Assembly: GCA_963854565.1 (NCBI GenBank)
Contig: CAWKZT010000030.1
Location: 1 to 17,637 of the forward strand
Source of the DNA: CAWKZT01 sp963854565
GTDB lineage: Bacteria; Actinomycetota; Acidimicrobiia; Acidimicrobiales; JAHEJN01
Direction: 5' to 3'
DNA length: 17,637 bases
The position numbers and the translations under genes are program-made. The notes under the pieces were generated by a model, which saw only the letters and a program-made list of their open reading frames with translations, was not told the DNA's origin and did no database searches. Position 1 is the first letter of the stretch; each line of letters starts with the position of its first letter. Positions 6,088 to 13,931 of this stretch are shown here, piece after piece.

Positions 6088-7731
6088 TTACATCATTCCG
6101 CCCATGCCACCCATCATTGGGTCGCCACCACCAGCCGGCATGGCTGGAGCAGCCTCGGGCCGATCGGCCACGAGTGCTTCGGTAGTAAGCAACAATGCGG
6201 CAATGGACGCCGCGTTCTGCAAAGCAGCACGAGTCACCTTGGCCGGGTCAATAACGCCCGACTTGATGAGGTCTTCGTTCTTGCCCTTGGCAGCGTTGAA
6301 ACCAATCGAGCCAGTCTCGCTCTCGACGTCGCGTACAACGACGGCGCCTTGGTAGCCAGCGTTTTCAGCGATCAACGATGCGGGAGCAGCAAGCGCCTCG
6401 TAGATGATCTTGGCGCCGGTTTGTTCGTCACCCTCAAGCAACTTCACAACCTTGGCTACGGCCTTGCGGGCACGAAGCAAAGCGGTACCGCCACCGGCGA
6501 CCACGCCTTCTTCGATAGCGGCACGGGTAGCCGAAAGGGCATCTTCGATGCGGTGCTTCTTCTCTTTAAGCTCTACCTCGGTAGCAGCACCAACCTGCAC
6601 AACGGCTACGCCGCCAGCCAGCTTGGCAAGACGCTCTTGAAGCTTCTCGCGGTCCCAGTCGGAATCGGTGTTTTCGATTTCGGCACGGATCTGACCGACA
6701 CGACCTTCGACGTCAGCAGCCGAACCGGCGCCTTCGATGATGGTGGTCTCGTCCTTGGTGATGATAACTTTGCGAGCCGAACCCATAAGGGTGAGATCGA
6801 CAGTTTCGAGCTTGAGGCCAACCTCTTCGGCAACAACCTGGCCACCGGTAAGGATGGCCATGTCCTGCATCATGGCTTTGCGGCGTTCGCCGAAACCAGG
6901 AGCCTTGACAGCTACGGAGTTGAACGTGCCACGAATCTTGTTGACGACAAGTGTGGCGAGTGCTTCGCCTTCGATGTCTTCAGCAATGATAAGTAGTGGC
7001 TTGCCGGTCTGCATGACCTTTTCGAGAACCGGAACCATCTCTTGTACCGAGGTGATTTTGCCCTGGCTAAAGAGAATGTACGGGTTGTCGAGGACTGCTT
7101 CTTGGCGCTCGGGATCGGTAACGAAGTACGGGGACAAGTAGCCCTTATCGAACTGCATACCTTCGACGAAGTCGAGATCCATACCAAAGGTGTTGGACTC
7201 TTCGACAGTTACAACGCCGTCCGTGCCGACCTTGTCGATGGCATCAGCAATAATCTTACCGATGGTGGCATCCGCGGCAGAGATGCTGGCCACGTTGGCG
7301 ACCTGCTTCTTGTCGGTGTCGACCGGAATAGCCTGCTTCTCGATGTCGGCAACTGCCGCAGCAACCGCCTTCTCGATGCCGCGCTTGACACCCATGGGGT
7401 TAGCCCCAGCGGTGACATTGCGAAGGCCTTCGCGGACGATGGCCTGAGCGAGCACGGTGGCCGTGGTGGTGCCGTCGCCAGCAACATCATTGGTCTTGGT
7501 AGCTACCTCTTTGACGAGTTGGGCTCCCATGTTCTCGAAGGGATCTTCGAGTTCTACCTCACGAGCGATGGAAACACCGTCGTTGGTAATGGTGGGGGCG
7601 CCGAACTTCTTGTCAAGGACTACGTTGCGGCCTTTGGGGCCAAGGGTGACCTTGACGGCATCGGCCAGTTTGTTGACGCCCGCTTCAAGGGCGCGACGAG
7701 CGGACTCGTCGAATTTTAGATCTTTGGTCAT
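6088..7731 (-). CDS. groEL: 60 kDa chaperonin GroEL
   Basis: ATP-dependent cytoplasmic folding chamber partnered by GroES. The 547-residue protein shows VTLGPKGRNVVLDKKFG, the ATP-binding GDGTTTATVLA near residues 86-96, the VVAGGGTALLRA segment near 410, and a C-terminal Gly-Met tail ending GGMGGMM, as in the essential bacterial chaperonins rather than the His-rich mycobacterial GroEL1. The ATG has AAGGA eight bases upstream and lies ten bases after the groES stop. It is co-transcribed with groES under CIRCE control and ends in the hairpin at 6010-6047. No frame disruption is seen. Confidence 0.98.
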   Translation of the reverse strand: MTKDLKFDESARRALEAGVNKLADAVKVTLGPKGRNVVLDKKFGAPTITNDGVSIAREVELEDPFENMGAQLVKEVATKTNDVAGDGTTTATVLAQAIVREGLRNVTAGANPMGVKRGIEKAVAAAVADIEKQAIPVDTDKKQVANVASISAADATIGKIIADAIDKVGTDGVVTVEESNTFGMDLDFVEGMQFDKGYLSPYFVTDPERQEAVLDNPYILFSQGKITSVQEMVPVLEKVMQTGKPLLIIAEDIEGEALATLVVNKIRGTFNSVAVKAPGFGERRKAMMQDMAILTGGQVVAEEVGLKLETVDLTLMGSARKVIITKDETTIIEGAGSAADVEGRVGQIRAEIENTDSDWDREKLQERLAKLAGGVAVVQVGAATEVELKEKKHRIEDALSATRAAIEEGVVAGGGTALLRARKAVAKVVKLLEGDEQTGAKIIYEALAAPASLIAENAGYQGAVVVRDVESETGSIGFNAAKGKNEDLIKSGVIDPAKVTRAALQNAASIAALLLTTEALVADRPEAAPAMPAGGGDPMMGGMGGMM

Positions 7732-7741
7732 GTGAGGTTCC

Positions 7742-8032
7742 TTACTTGACGATGGCGAGCACGTCGCGAGCGTTCAAGATGAGTAGGTCTTCGCCGTCCG
7801 AGTTAATTTCGGTGCCGCCGTACTTGCTGTAAACAACAACGTCGCCAGCGGCAACATCGACAGCAATGATTTCGCCGGTGGTCTCGGAGCGTTTGCCCGG
7901 ACCTACAGCAAGAACTTTGCCCTGCTGGGGCTTTTCCTTGGCGGTGTCAGGAATGACAAGGCCGCTAGCGGTGGTTTCTTCGGACTCGTTGGGCCGAACG
8001 ATGATCCGGTCTTCGAGAGGTTGCAGATTCAT
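7742..8032 (-). CDS. groES: 10 kDa co-chaperonin GroES
   Basis: Heptameric lid of the GroEL chamber. MNLQPLEDRIIVRPNE, the mobile loop region ETTASGLVIPDTAKEKPQQG, and the C-terminal ILNARDVLAIVK are all typical. A GTG at 8038 would add two residues, but GGAGG (8046-8042) lies only three bases from it and nine bases from the ATG at 8032-8030, so the ATG (96 residues) is preferred. The gene starts about 20 bases after the CIRCE operator and is followed by groEL. Confidence 0.97.
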   Translation of the reverse strand: MNLQPLEDRIIVRPNESEETTASGLVIPDTAKEKPQQGKVLAVGPGKRSETTGEIIAVDVAAGDVVVYSKYGGTEINSDGEDLLILNARDVLAIVK

Positions 8033-8053
8033 TTGCACGTGCCTCCATGGCAG

Positions 8054-8080
8054 TTAGCACTCTAGTAGTGAGAGTGCTAA
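8054..8080 (-). promoter_or_regulatory. CIRCE operator (HrcA binding site)
   Basis: TTAGCACTC (8054-8062), nine bases, then GAGTGCTAA (8072-8080) is an exact match to the CIRCE consensus bound by the heat-shock repressor HrcA. The arms extend two further paired bases on each side (8052-8082). It lies between the predicted promoter and groES, so HrcA binding would block initiation and heat would release it. hrcA itself is not in the window. Confidence 0.97.
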
Positions 8081-8109
8081 CTCTACGGGGCGCGACCCAG
8101 ACACAACAA
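8080..8109 (-). promoter_or_regulatory. Candidate groES promoter
   Basis: On the minus strand TTGTTG (8109-8104) and TAGAGT (8085-8080) are separated by 18 bases. The -10 hexamer abuts CIRCE, the usual arrangement for HrcA repression. It lies in the short gap after the xylB stop at 8117. Prediction from consensus only. Confidence 0.5.
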
Positions 8110-8116
8110 CCCCGAA

Positions 8117-9556
8117 TCAAGCGATTACAGCTTGATAGGCCTCTCGCACTCCTGCTCCATCAGCAACAGGCTCAACCAAGGAACCCTCGCCGAGGTCCCA
8201 CGCCTCGGCTAATTCACCTGCCGTGGCCTCCCCCATGGCCATTACGGCTTGGACCGCGGCACCGGTGGCGACGGTCTCGTCGGTATCAGGAACCATGATC
8301 GGCTTCCCAAGAAGATCAGCGGTGCGCTGGCGATAAGCCACTGAGCGAGACCCGCCACCAATGAGATTGAGTTGACCTGAGGCCGAAGCCCCAGCAGTGA
8401 TGAGTGCGGTAAGGCCACCCAGCAGTCCACACAGCACACCATCGTGAGCAGCAAGAGCTAGCTGTTCGCGGGTGGTTGATGTGGTCAGGCCGGCAAAGGT
8501 GCCGGTGGCGTCGGGCAGGTTTGGCGTGCGTTCGCCGTCGAAGTAAGGAATCAGTACGGGCCCACCACCGGTCATCGGTGCTTGCATGGCAAGTTCGGCT
8601 AACCCCGGTGCGTCTGTACCCAACCAACGAGCTACCGCATCGGTGACCTTGGTGGCATTGAGCGTGGCAACCAGAGGTAGATATGCGCCATTGGCATCGG
8701 CGAAACCAGCAACTGCCCCGGTGATGTCGGCGGTGGGGGTAACCGACGAGGCGTAGACGGTTCCGGAGGTTCCGAGTGACATAGCAATATCGCCACCACC
8801 GAGACCGAGTCCGAGGGCGGCACCCATGTTGTCGCCTGAGCCGGGGCCAACGAGGACGCCTTTGGGCAAACCAAGAGCGGCCGCCGCCGCCGAAGTAATC
8901 GTCCCGGCGGCTTCCGCAGGACCAAGCACCTTGGGTAGGCAACTCAACCAATCAATCCCGTCACCCGCAGAACCAACGGCGGCGGCAATGAGTTGTGGTT
9001 GATAGGTCCCCTGGCTCGGCGAGTACCAGCCCGTGCCCGATGCGTCGCCACGGTCGGTGACGTGCTCGCCTGACAAACACCAGGTGAGATAGTCGTGCGG
9101 CAACATGATCTTGGCGATACGCGCCAAGTCGGCTGGCTCATTCTGGGCCAACCAGGCCAACTTGGTGATCGTGAACGATGCTACGGGAACACTGCCGGTG
9201 GCTTCGGTCCACGCGGCGGCACCAAGTTGCGCCACCAACACCGCTGCTTGCGGAGCCGATGTGGTGTCGTTCCACAACTTGGCTGGGCGAATCGAGTTGC
9301 CATCGGCATCGAGCACGGCACAACCGTGCTGTTGCCCGGCAACCGAGATAGCCACAACTTCATTGCGAACATCACCCAATTGGTTGCACGACGAAACAAG
9401 CGCATCCCACCACGAGGTGGGATCTTGTTCGGAAACGGGCGGGTTGGTAACCCGATGGAGCGCCGAACCAGTGCCCACAACTTGACCGGTCGCTAGGTCG
9501 CGCGCTTCTACCTTGGTGGATTGTGTCGAAGAGTCGACACCCAGAACTACGGCCAT
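8117..9556 (-). CDS. xylB: Xylulokinase
   Basis: Phosphorylates D-xylulose with ATP to xylulose 5-phosphate, feeding the pentose phosphate pathway. The 479-residue FGGY-family protein begins VLGVDSSTQSTKV, the ATP-binding strand, with AGQQHG near 73-78. It has GPGSGDNMGAALGLG with the probable catalytic Asp242, and a C-terminal GGGSRSVAYRQRTADLLG typical of xylulokinases. It follows xylA by 19 bases with AAAGGG as ribosome binding site. No hairpin terminator is visible between its stop and the groES promoter. Confidence 0.95.
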   Translation of the reverse strand: MAVVLGVDSSTQSTKVEARDLATGQVVGTGSALHRVTNPPVSEQDPTSWWDALVSSCNQLGDVRNEVVAISVAGQQHGCAVLDADGNSIRPAKLWNDTTSAPQAAVLVAQLGAAAWTEATGSVPVASFTITKLAWLAQNEPADLARIAKIMLPHDYLTWCLSGEHVTDRGDASGTGWYSPSQGTYQPQLIAAAVGSAGDGIDWLSCLPKVLGPAEAAGTITSAAAAALGLPKGVLVGPGSGDNMGAALGLGLGGGDIAMSLGTSGTVYASSVTPTADITGAVAGFADANGAYLPLVATLNATKVTDAVARWLGTDAPGLAELAMQAPMTGGGPVLIPYFDGERTPNLPDATGTFAGLTTSTTREQLALAAHDGVLCGLLGGLTALITAGASASGQLNLIGGGSRSVAYRQRTADLLGKPIMVPDTDETVATGAAVQAVMAMGEATAGELAEAWDLGEGSLVEPVADGAGVREAYQAVIA

Positions 9557-9575
9557 AGCCGAACCCTTTCGTTAC

Positions 9576-10904
9576 TTAGCGAATGCGTTCGATGTGACGA
9601 GCAACCACGTTTTCGAGCGCTTCTTGACGACCCGATGAGCGAGTCGGCTCGGGGGCAGTCATGGCACGGTCGTGCAGATCGGTCAGCGAAGTGTCACCAG
9701 CCAGCAACGACTGGCCGAGGTCGCCTTCCCACCCGGCATACCGGGCGGTACGGGAATCGTCGAGATCGCCGGAGTTGAGGATCGATGAGGCGGCCAGCAG
9801 GGCGCGAGCCATTGTGTCCATGCCCCCGATGTGAGCATGGAAAAGATCATCGCGAGCGCTGGACTGACGGCGCAGCTTGGCGTCGAAGTTGAGCCCACCG
9901 GATGTGAGGCCTCCGCCTCGCAAGATCTCGACCATTCCCAGGGTCATGTCCTCGACCGATACGGGGAAGCGGTCGACGTCCCAGCCCAGGCGAGGATCAC
10001 CGGCATTGGCATCAATGGAACCGAAGATGCCCGACGCAAAGGCAACAGCGATTTCGTGGGCGAAATCGTGGCCGGACAATGTGGCGTGGTTGACCTCGAT
10101 ATTGACCGCGACCTCGTCTTGGAGGTCGTACTTCTGCAAGAAGGCCGAAACGGTGGCAACGTCGTGGTCGTACTGGTGCTTGGTGGGCTCGAAGGGCTTT
10201 GGCTCCAGCAAGATAAGGCCATCGAAGCCGATCTTGTACTTGTGCTCAACGACTAGGTGTAAGAAGCGGGCCATCTGGTCAAGCTCGCGCCCCATATCGG
10301 TGTTGAGGAGGGTTTCGTAGCCCTCGCGGCCGCCCCAAAGTACGTAGTTGGCCCCGCCGAGGCGATGGGTTGCTTCGAGGCAATGAGCTACTTGGCCCGC
10401 CGCATTGGCAAATACCTCGGGGTCCGGGTTGGTAGCAGCACCGGCCTGGAAGCGAGGGTTGCTGAACATGTTGGCAGTGCCCCACAACAACCGGACACCC
10501 GTGTCTTGTTGATACTGGGCAGCAAGGTCGACCATTTCGTCCAAGTAACCGGCTGTCTCAGCGAACGAATTGCCCTCAGGAGCAATGTCGCGGTCGTGGA
10601 AGCACCAGAACGAGATGTCAAGCTTCTCGAAAAATTCGAATGCCGCGGCCATCTTTTCTTTGGCCTGGGCCATTGGGTCTCCACCCTCGGCCGTCCACGG
10701 GCGGTCCATGGTTCCGTCACCAAAGATGTCAAAACCATCCCAAGCAAACGAGTGCCAGTAGCACGCGGCAAACCGCAGATGGTCAGCCATGGTCTTGCCA
10801 TCGACCACGCGATCTTTGTCATACCATCGGAAGGCGAGAGCGTTGTCGCTGTCAGGACCTTCGTACTGGATTTTACTAACGTTGGTGAAGAATTCGGTGC
10901 CCAT
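9576..10904 (-). CDS. xylA: Xylose isomerase, class II (E. coli-like)
   Basis: Interconverts D-xylose and D-xylulose with two divalent metals. The frame is open from TTG 11009, but ATG 10904 gives 442 residues starting MGTEFFTNVSKIQYEG. With this start the active-site residues His103, Asp106, Glu234, Lys236, Glu270, His273 and Asp298 sit exactly two positions after the E. coli XylA residues as I recall them (H101, D104, E232, K234, E268, H271, D296), which supports the start. Motifs CFHDRDIAPEG, LLWGTANMFSNPRF, VLWGGREGYE and NIEVNHATLSGH mark the longer class II form, rather than the ~390-residue class I form common in Streptomyces-like actinomycetes. Operon with xylB. Confidence 0.96.
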   Translation of the reverse strand: MGTEFFTNVSKIQYEGPDSDNALAFRWYDKDRVVDGKTMADHLRFAACYWHSFAWDGFDIFGDGTMDRPWTAEGGDPMAQAKEKMAAAFEFFEKLDISFWCFHDRDIAPEGNSFAETAGYLDEMVDLAAQYQQDTGVRLLWGTANMFSNPRFQAGAATNPDPEVFANAAGQVAHCLEATHRLGGANYVLWGGREGYETLLNTDMGRELDQMARFLHLVVEHKYKIGFDGLILLEPKPFEPTKHQYDHDVATVSAFLQKYDLQDEVAVNIEVNHATLSGHDFAHEIAVAFASGIFGSIDANAGDPRLGWDVDRFPVSVEDMTLGMVEILRGGGLTSGGLNFDAKLRRQSSARDDLFHAHIGGMDTMARALLAASSILNSGDLDDSRTARYAGWEGDLGQSLLAGDTSLTDLHDRAMTAPEPTRSSGRQEALENVVARHIERIR

Positions 10905-10960
10905 AATTTTGGGTTTGGCCCCTTGGCTATAAATAAATTGTGGAGATCTCTTGACGAGAC

Positions 10961-11013
10961 CAGACATTTGTTGAAACCTAATACAAATATCTGTCAAAGG
11001 AAATAACAAATGT
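10961..11013. promoter_or_regulatory. Candidate operator(s) of the ROK/XylR regulator
   Basis: In the AT-rich divergent region, CAGACATTTGT (10961-10971) and ACAAATATCTG (10983-10993) form an inverted repeat matching at 10 of 11 positions with an 11-base spacer. A third half-site, AACAAATGT (11005-11013), is the exact reverse complement of ACATTTGTT (10964-10972) and overlaps the regulator start codon. A minus-strand TTGACA (10997-10992) overlaps the right arm. The placement suits autoregulation and control of xylAB, but binding is inferred. Confidence 0.5.
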
Positions 11014-12257
11014 TCGATACCGAGCCGGATAGCACTGAAGTCGAGACGAGAGCGACCAACGATCGCCTTCCGCGCGGCGGTGTCCGGAGCGAATCAGTGC
11101 GAGTCGCCAACCTCAGCACCATTCTTCGATGCCTCCATTTCTCGGGACCAATGTCTCGTTCACGGCTAGTCGAAGAAACGGGACTCACCCGCAGTTCGGT
11201 GGCCGCTCTGGTCGGCGAACTCAGCGATGCCGGCTTGGTATCAGAACACGCTGCCACACCCAACGGATACCCCGGACGCCCCTCGCCAACGGTTGCCGTC
11301 AACGCCGACCGCAACATGGTTCTTGCTATCAAAATTGAAGTAAATGACATTGCCGTCGCCATAGTCGGTCTAGGTGGTGAAGTTCTCTATCGCATCCGAG
11401 TCGACCGTTACCGGGACCTCGCCACAGTTGAACAAACGGTGACCGACATCGCGACGCTCGTAGCTGATGCTCACGCTGCTGTGGGTAACGCTCCGCTTCT
11501 TGGTGCGAGCGTTGCGATAGTCGGTCTTGTGCGACGATCAACCAACACACTTGTGATCGCTCCCAACCTTGGATGGTCCAATATTGCCCTCGGCGACCTC
11601 CTCCAGCACGCCACCCAACTAGACATCCCCTTTGCTGTAGCCAACGAAGGCGACGTGGCCGCACTAGCTGAGACACGCCGTGGAATCGCCGTCGGGCAAA
11701 GCCACGTCATCTTCTTAAGCGGCGAGGTCGGTGTCGGCGGCGGCATCGTCGCTGGCGGTCGAGTAATTAGCGGCCGCGGTGGATTCGCGGGCGAGGTTGG
11801 CCATATGCCGGTTAATCCCGACGGCCTCAAATGCGGGTGCGGAGCGCGTGGGTGTTGGGAGACCGAGGTGGGTGTTCGGTCATTGCTGCGTCGCACGGGC
11901 CGCAAGCCCGATGGCGGACCAGCTGCCTTGGACGAGGTTCTCCAAGCCGCCGCTGAGGGCGACGCTGATGTTTTGCAAGCACTCGATGCCCAAGGCGATT
12001 GGCTCGGCACTGGACTAGCGGGCCTCATACACATTTTCGATCCCGAGATGGTTGTCCTCGGCGGAATGTTTCGTCGGGTCTACCCCTATGTCATCGAGGC
12101 ACTCCAACGATCACTGACTGATCGACTGCTTGCCACCACGGTGGGCGACATTGACATCGTCGCCTCCACCTTGGGCGAGGACGCCTCGTTACTCGGCGCG
12201 GCCGAGTTGGCCTTCGAACCATTACTAAATGATCCGCTCGCCTTTGCCCTTCGTTAG
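11010..12257 (+). CDS. ROK-family transcriptional regulator, XylR-like
   Basis: A 415-residue protein. An N-terminal winged helix-turn-helix (about 28-85, MSRSRLVEETGLTRSSVAALVGELSD region) is followed by a ROK sugar-kinase fold. The ROK zinc signature is intact: His265 in GEVGHMPV and Cys275, Cys277, Cys282 in CGCGARGCWE. The kinase ATP strand is degenerate, and the catalytic N-D-A motif is NEGD (212-215), so it is probably a sugar-sensing repressor and not a kinase. The ATG at 11010 has AAAGGA eight bases upstream. Divergence from xylAB points to xylose as inducer, by analogy with XylR. Confidence 0.9.
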   Translation: MFDTEPDSTEVETRATNDRLPRGGVRSESVRVANLSTILRCLHFSGPMSRSRLVEETGLTRSSVAALVGELSDAGLVSEHAATPNGYPGRPSPTVAVNADRNMVLAIKIEVNDIAVAIVGLGGEVLYRIRVDRYRDLATVEQTVTDIATLVADAHAAVGNAPLLGASVAIVGLVRRSTNTLVIAPNLGWSNIALGDLLQHATQLDIPFAVANEGDVAALAETRRGIAVGQSHVIFLSGEVGVGGGIVAGGRVISGRGGFAGEVGHMPVNPDGLKCGCGARGCWETEVGVRSLLRRTGRKPDGGPAALDEVLQAAAEGDADVLQALDAQGDWLGTGLAGLIHIFDPEMVVLGGMFRRVYPYVIEALQRSLTDRLLATTVGDIDIVASTLGEDASLLGAAELAFEPLLNDPLAFALR

Positions 12258-12268
12258 ACCAAATAGGG

Positions 12269-12290
12269 GTCGACGGCAATCGCTGTCGGC
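12269..12290. terminator. Weak hairpin in the convergent gap after the ROK gene
   Basis: CGACGGC (12271-12277) and GCTGTCG (12282-12288) pair around a four-base loop, with one G-U pair and a possible two-pair extension. It lies between the regulator stop (12257) and the convergent cyclotransferase stop (12303). There is no T-run, so terminator function is only suggested by position. Confidence 0.3.
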
Positions 12291-12302
12291 GCTAAAGCTG
12301 CC

Positions 12303-12878
12303 TTAGTTTGGATACACCACTATGAGGTCGTGCTGCGGCGGAGTTAGCTCAGCATGGAACCTGGCGAGCTCAGCGGTGTCCATTTCACTGAAGCCGTCGG
12401 TGATTGTTTGTACGTAGGACCGCGCCGAAACCACTGTTCCTCGGGCTAGGTGTTGGCTATGGGTACGCAGAGCGGCCGCAGACGGGGCGTAAGTGACAAC
12501 CGCATCATCGGACTCCACCAGCGCATTCGATTGCACACTGGACGTCACATCAATCCTGTCGTACCTACGTTCACGCAAATCGAACCGAGCGATCTGTGCC
12601 GCGCTAACCCGAAAGATTACGCCCCCGATTACTTCGTCTGGCGTGGCCGTGATGCCCAGTGCCGTGACACCCACATCCGGCCGCTGACCAGCAGCATCCA
12701 CGTAGTACTTGTCGGTGAGATCATCATGCAAATTGTGCATCGTGGCGTTCCACGTGCGCCGGTACCCGTGAAGCGTCGCGACAAAGACATCGGTTCCCAC
12801 CGTCGTCATGTGCCCCAGTGTGGTGGCCAAGCTGGCCCGATTTACGAGCGATCCGTAGCCGAACACCCAGGTAGTCAT
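12303..12878 (-). CDS. Gamma-glutamylcyclotransferase-family protein
   Basis: A 191-residue protein with the cyclotransferase signature WVFGYGSLVN (4-13), which forms the substrate-binding loop, and FDLRERRYDRI (99-109), where Glu103 occupies the catalytic glutamate position of GGCT/ChaC/AIG2-like folds. Such enzymes release 5-oxoproline from gamma-glutamyl groups of peptides or thiols; the substrate here is unknown. The ATG has only a weak GAG upstream. It follows tsaD by 54 bases on the same strand and may be the last gene of the t6A operon. Confidence 0.82.
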   Translation of the reverse strand: MTTWVFGYGSLVNRASLATTLGHMTTVGTDVFVATLHGYRRTWNATMHNLHDDLTDKYYVDAAGQRPDVGVTALGITATPDEVIGGVIFRVSAAQIARFDLRERRYDRIDVTSSVQSNALVESDDAVVTYAPSAAALRTHSQHLARGTVVSARSYVQTITDGFSEMDTAELARFHAELTPPQHDLIVVYPN

Positions 12879-12932
12879 ATCGGCTCGATTACGTCGTGGG
12901 AGCGGTGTGAAGCGAAGACAAGAAACGCAAAC

Positions 12933-13931
12933 CTAGCTGGTCAACTTTAAAGATGGGTCCGCACCCAGCCAGAGCGACGATGGCCCGTCATCAACGAAAC
13001 GACGGCGACCTGCCGCTGCCACCATGGCGGCATTGTCGGTGCACATAGATCGGCTGGGCAGGTAGACCTGGATTCCCTTGGAGATCGACAAGTCAAGCGC
13101 CCGTTCGCGCAATTGTGAGTTGGCCGCAACTCCCCCACCTAGACATAAACCCTTAGCGCCAACTCGCTCTACAGCCCGCTCCGCCTTGGTGAGCAGAACA
13201 TCCACAGCGGCTTCCTGGAACGATGCCGCCACGTCTTCGGCCGAAACATCGGGGTTCTTCCGAACGTGATTGACTACCGCAGTCTTAAGTCCACTAAACG
13301 AAAAGTCGAGTCCCTCGTTGCGCATGGGCCGGGGAAACTTGATCGACTGTGGATCGCCCTGCATCGCCAGTCGGTCGATCTCGGGCCCACCGGGATATGG
13401 CATACCCAGATAGCGAGCGACCTTGTCGAACGCCTCGCCCGCAGCATCGTCAACGGTTGAGCCCAGGATTTCGAAGTCGCCGAACCCCCGCATTTCGATG
13501 AGCATGGTGTGCCCTCCCGAAACAAGGAGCACAACCAGCGGAAATTCAAGGTCGGGTTCTTCCAAGAATGACGCGTACAGATGAGCTTCGAGGTGATTAA
13601 CCCCAATGAAGGGCACATCCCAGACCAAGGCCAAGGCCTTCGCCGCACTCAGACCAACCAGTAGCGCACCAATGAGACCCGGCCCAGACGTAGCGGCAAC
13701 TAGATCAATGTCCTTACCTTCGACCCCCGCTTCACCCAGCGCATCAGCCACCACGGGCGTGATGAGTTCGACATGGGCACGGCTGGCGATCTCGGGAACG
13801 ACGCCGCCGTAGCGGGCATGCATATCAATCTGACTGCTTACCACCGACGACATGATCGTGGAGGTGTCCCCCAAGACCGATGCTGCCGTCTCGTCGCAAG
13901 AGGTTTCGATTCCGAGCGTGTGAAAGGTCAT
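12933..13931 (-). CDS. tsaD: tRNA N6-adenosine threonylcarbamoyltransferase TsaD
   Basis: Catalytic subunit that transfers threonylcarbamoyl to A37 of ANN-decoding tRNAs, acting with TsaB and TsaE. With ATG at 13931 it has 332 residues beginning MTFHTLGIETSCDETAAS. It shows the metal ligands His113 and His117 (NHLEAH), SGPGLIGAL, VSGGHTML and the distal CTDNAAMVA motif. The frame is open further upstream (to 14030), but that stretch lies inside rimI and is unlike the family. The ATG overlaps the rimI stop as ATGA, supporting coupled translation. Confidence 0.97.
   Translation of the reverse strand: MTFHTLGIETSCDETAASVLGDTSTIMSSVVSSQIDMHARYGGVVPEIASRAHVELITPVVADALGEAGVEGKDIDLVAATSGPGLIGALLVGLSAAKALALVWDVPFIGVNHLEAHLYASFLEEPDLEFPLVVLLVSGGHTMLIEMRGFGDFEILGSTVDDAAGEAFDKVARYLGMPYPGGPEIDRLAMQGDPQSIKFPRPMRNEGLDFSFSGLKTAVVNHVRKNPDVSAEDVAASFQEAAVDVLLTKAERAVERVGAKGLCLGGGVAANSQLRERALDLSISKGIQVYLPSRSMCTDNAAMVAAAGRRRFVDDGPSSLWLGADPSLKLTS

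Noticed and set aside
6349..7719. Two long plus-strand frames (215 and 225 codons) opposite groEL
   Set aside because: They are antisense to a strongly conserved gene, use its codon periodicity, contain low-complexity sequence and have no recognisable motif or ribosome binding site.
10992..10997. Perfect TTGACA on the minus strand as the xylA -35 box
   Set aside because: No acceptable -10 hexamer lies 16-18 bases downstream, so I mention it only as overlapping the operator candidate.
10905..11009. 35-residue N-terminal extension of XylA from TTG 11009
   Set aside because: It covers the divergent promoter region, is unlike xylose isomerases, and the ATG at 10904 places active-site residues at the expected offset from E. 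coli XylA.
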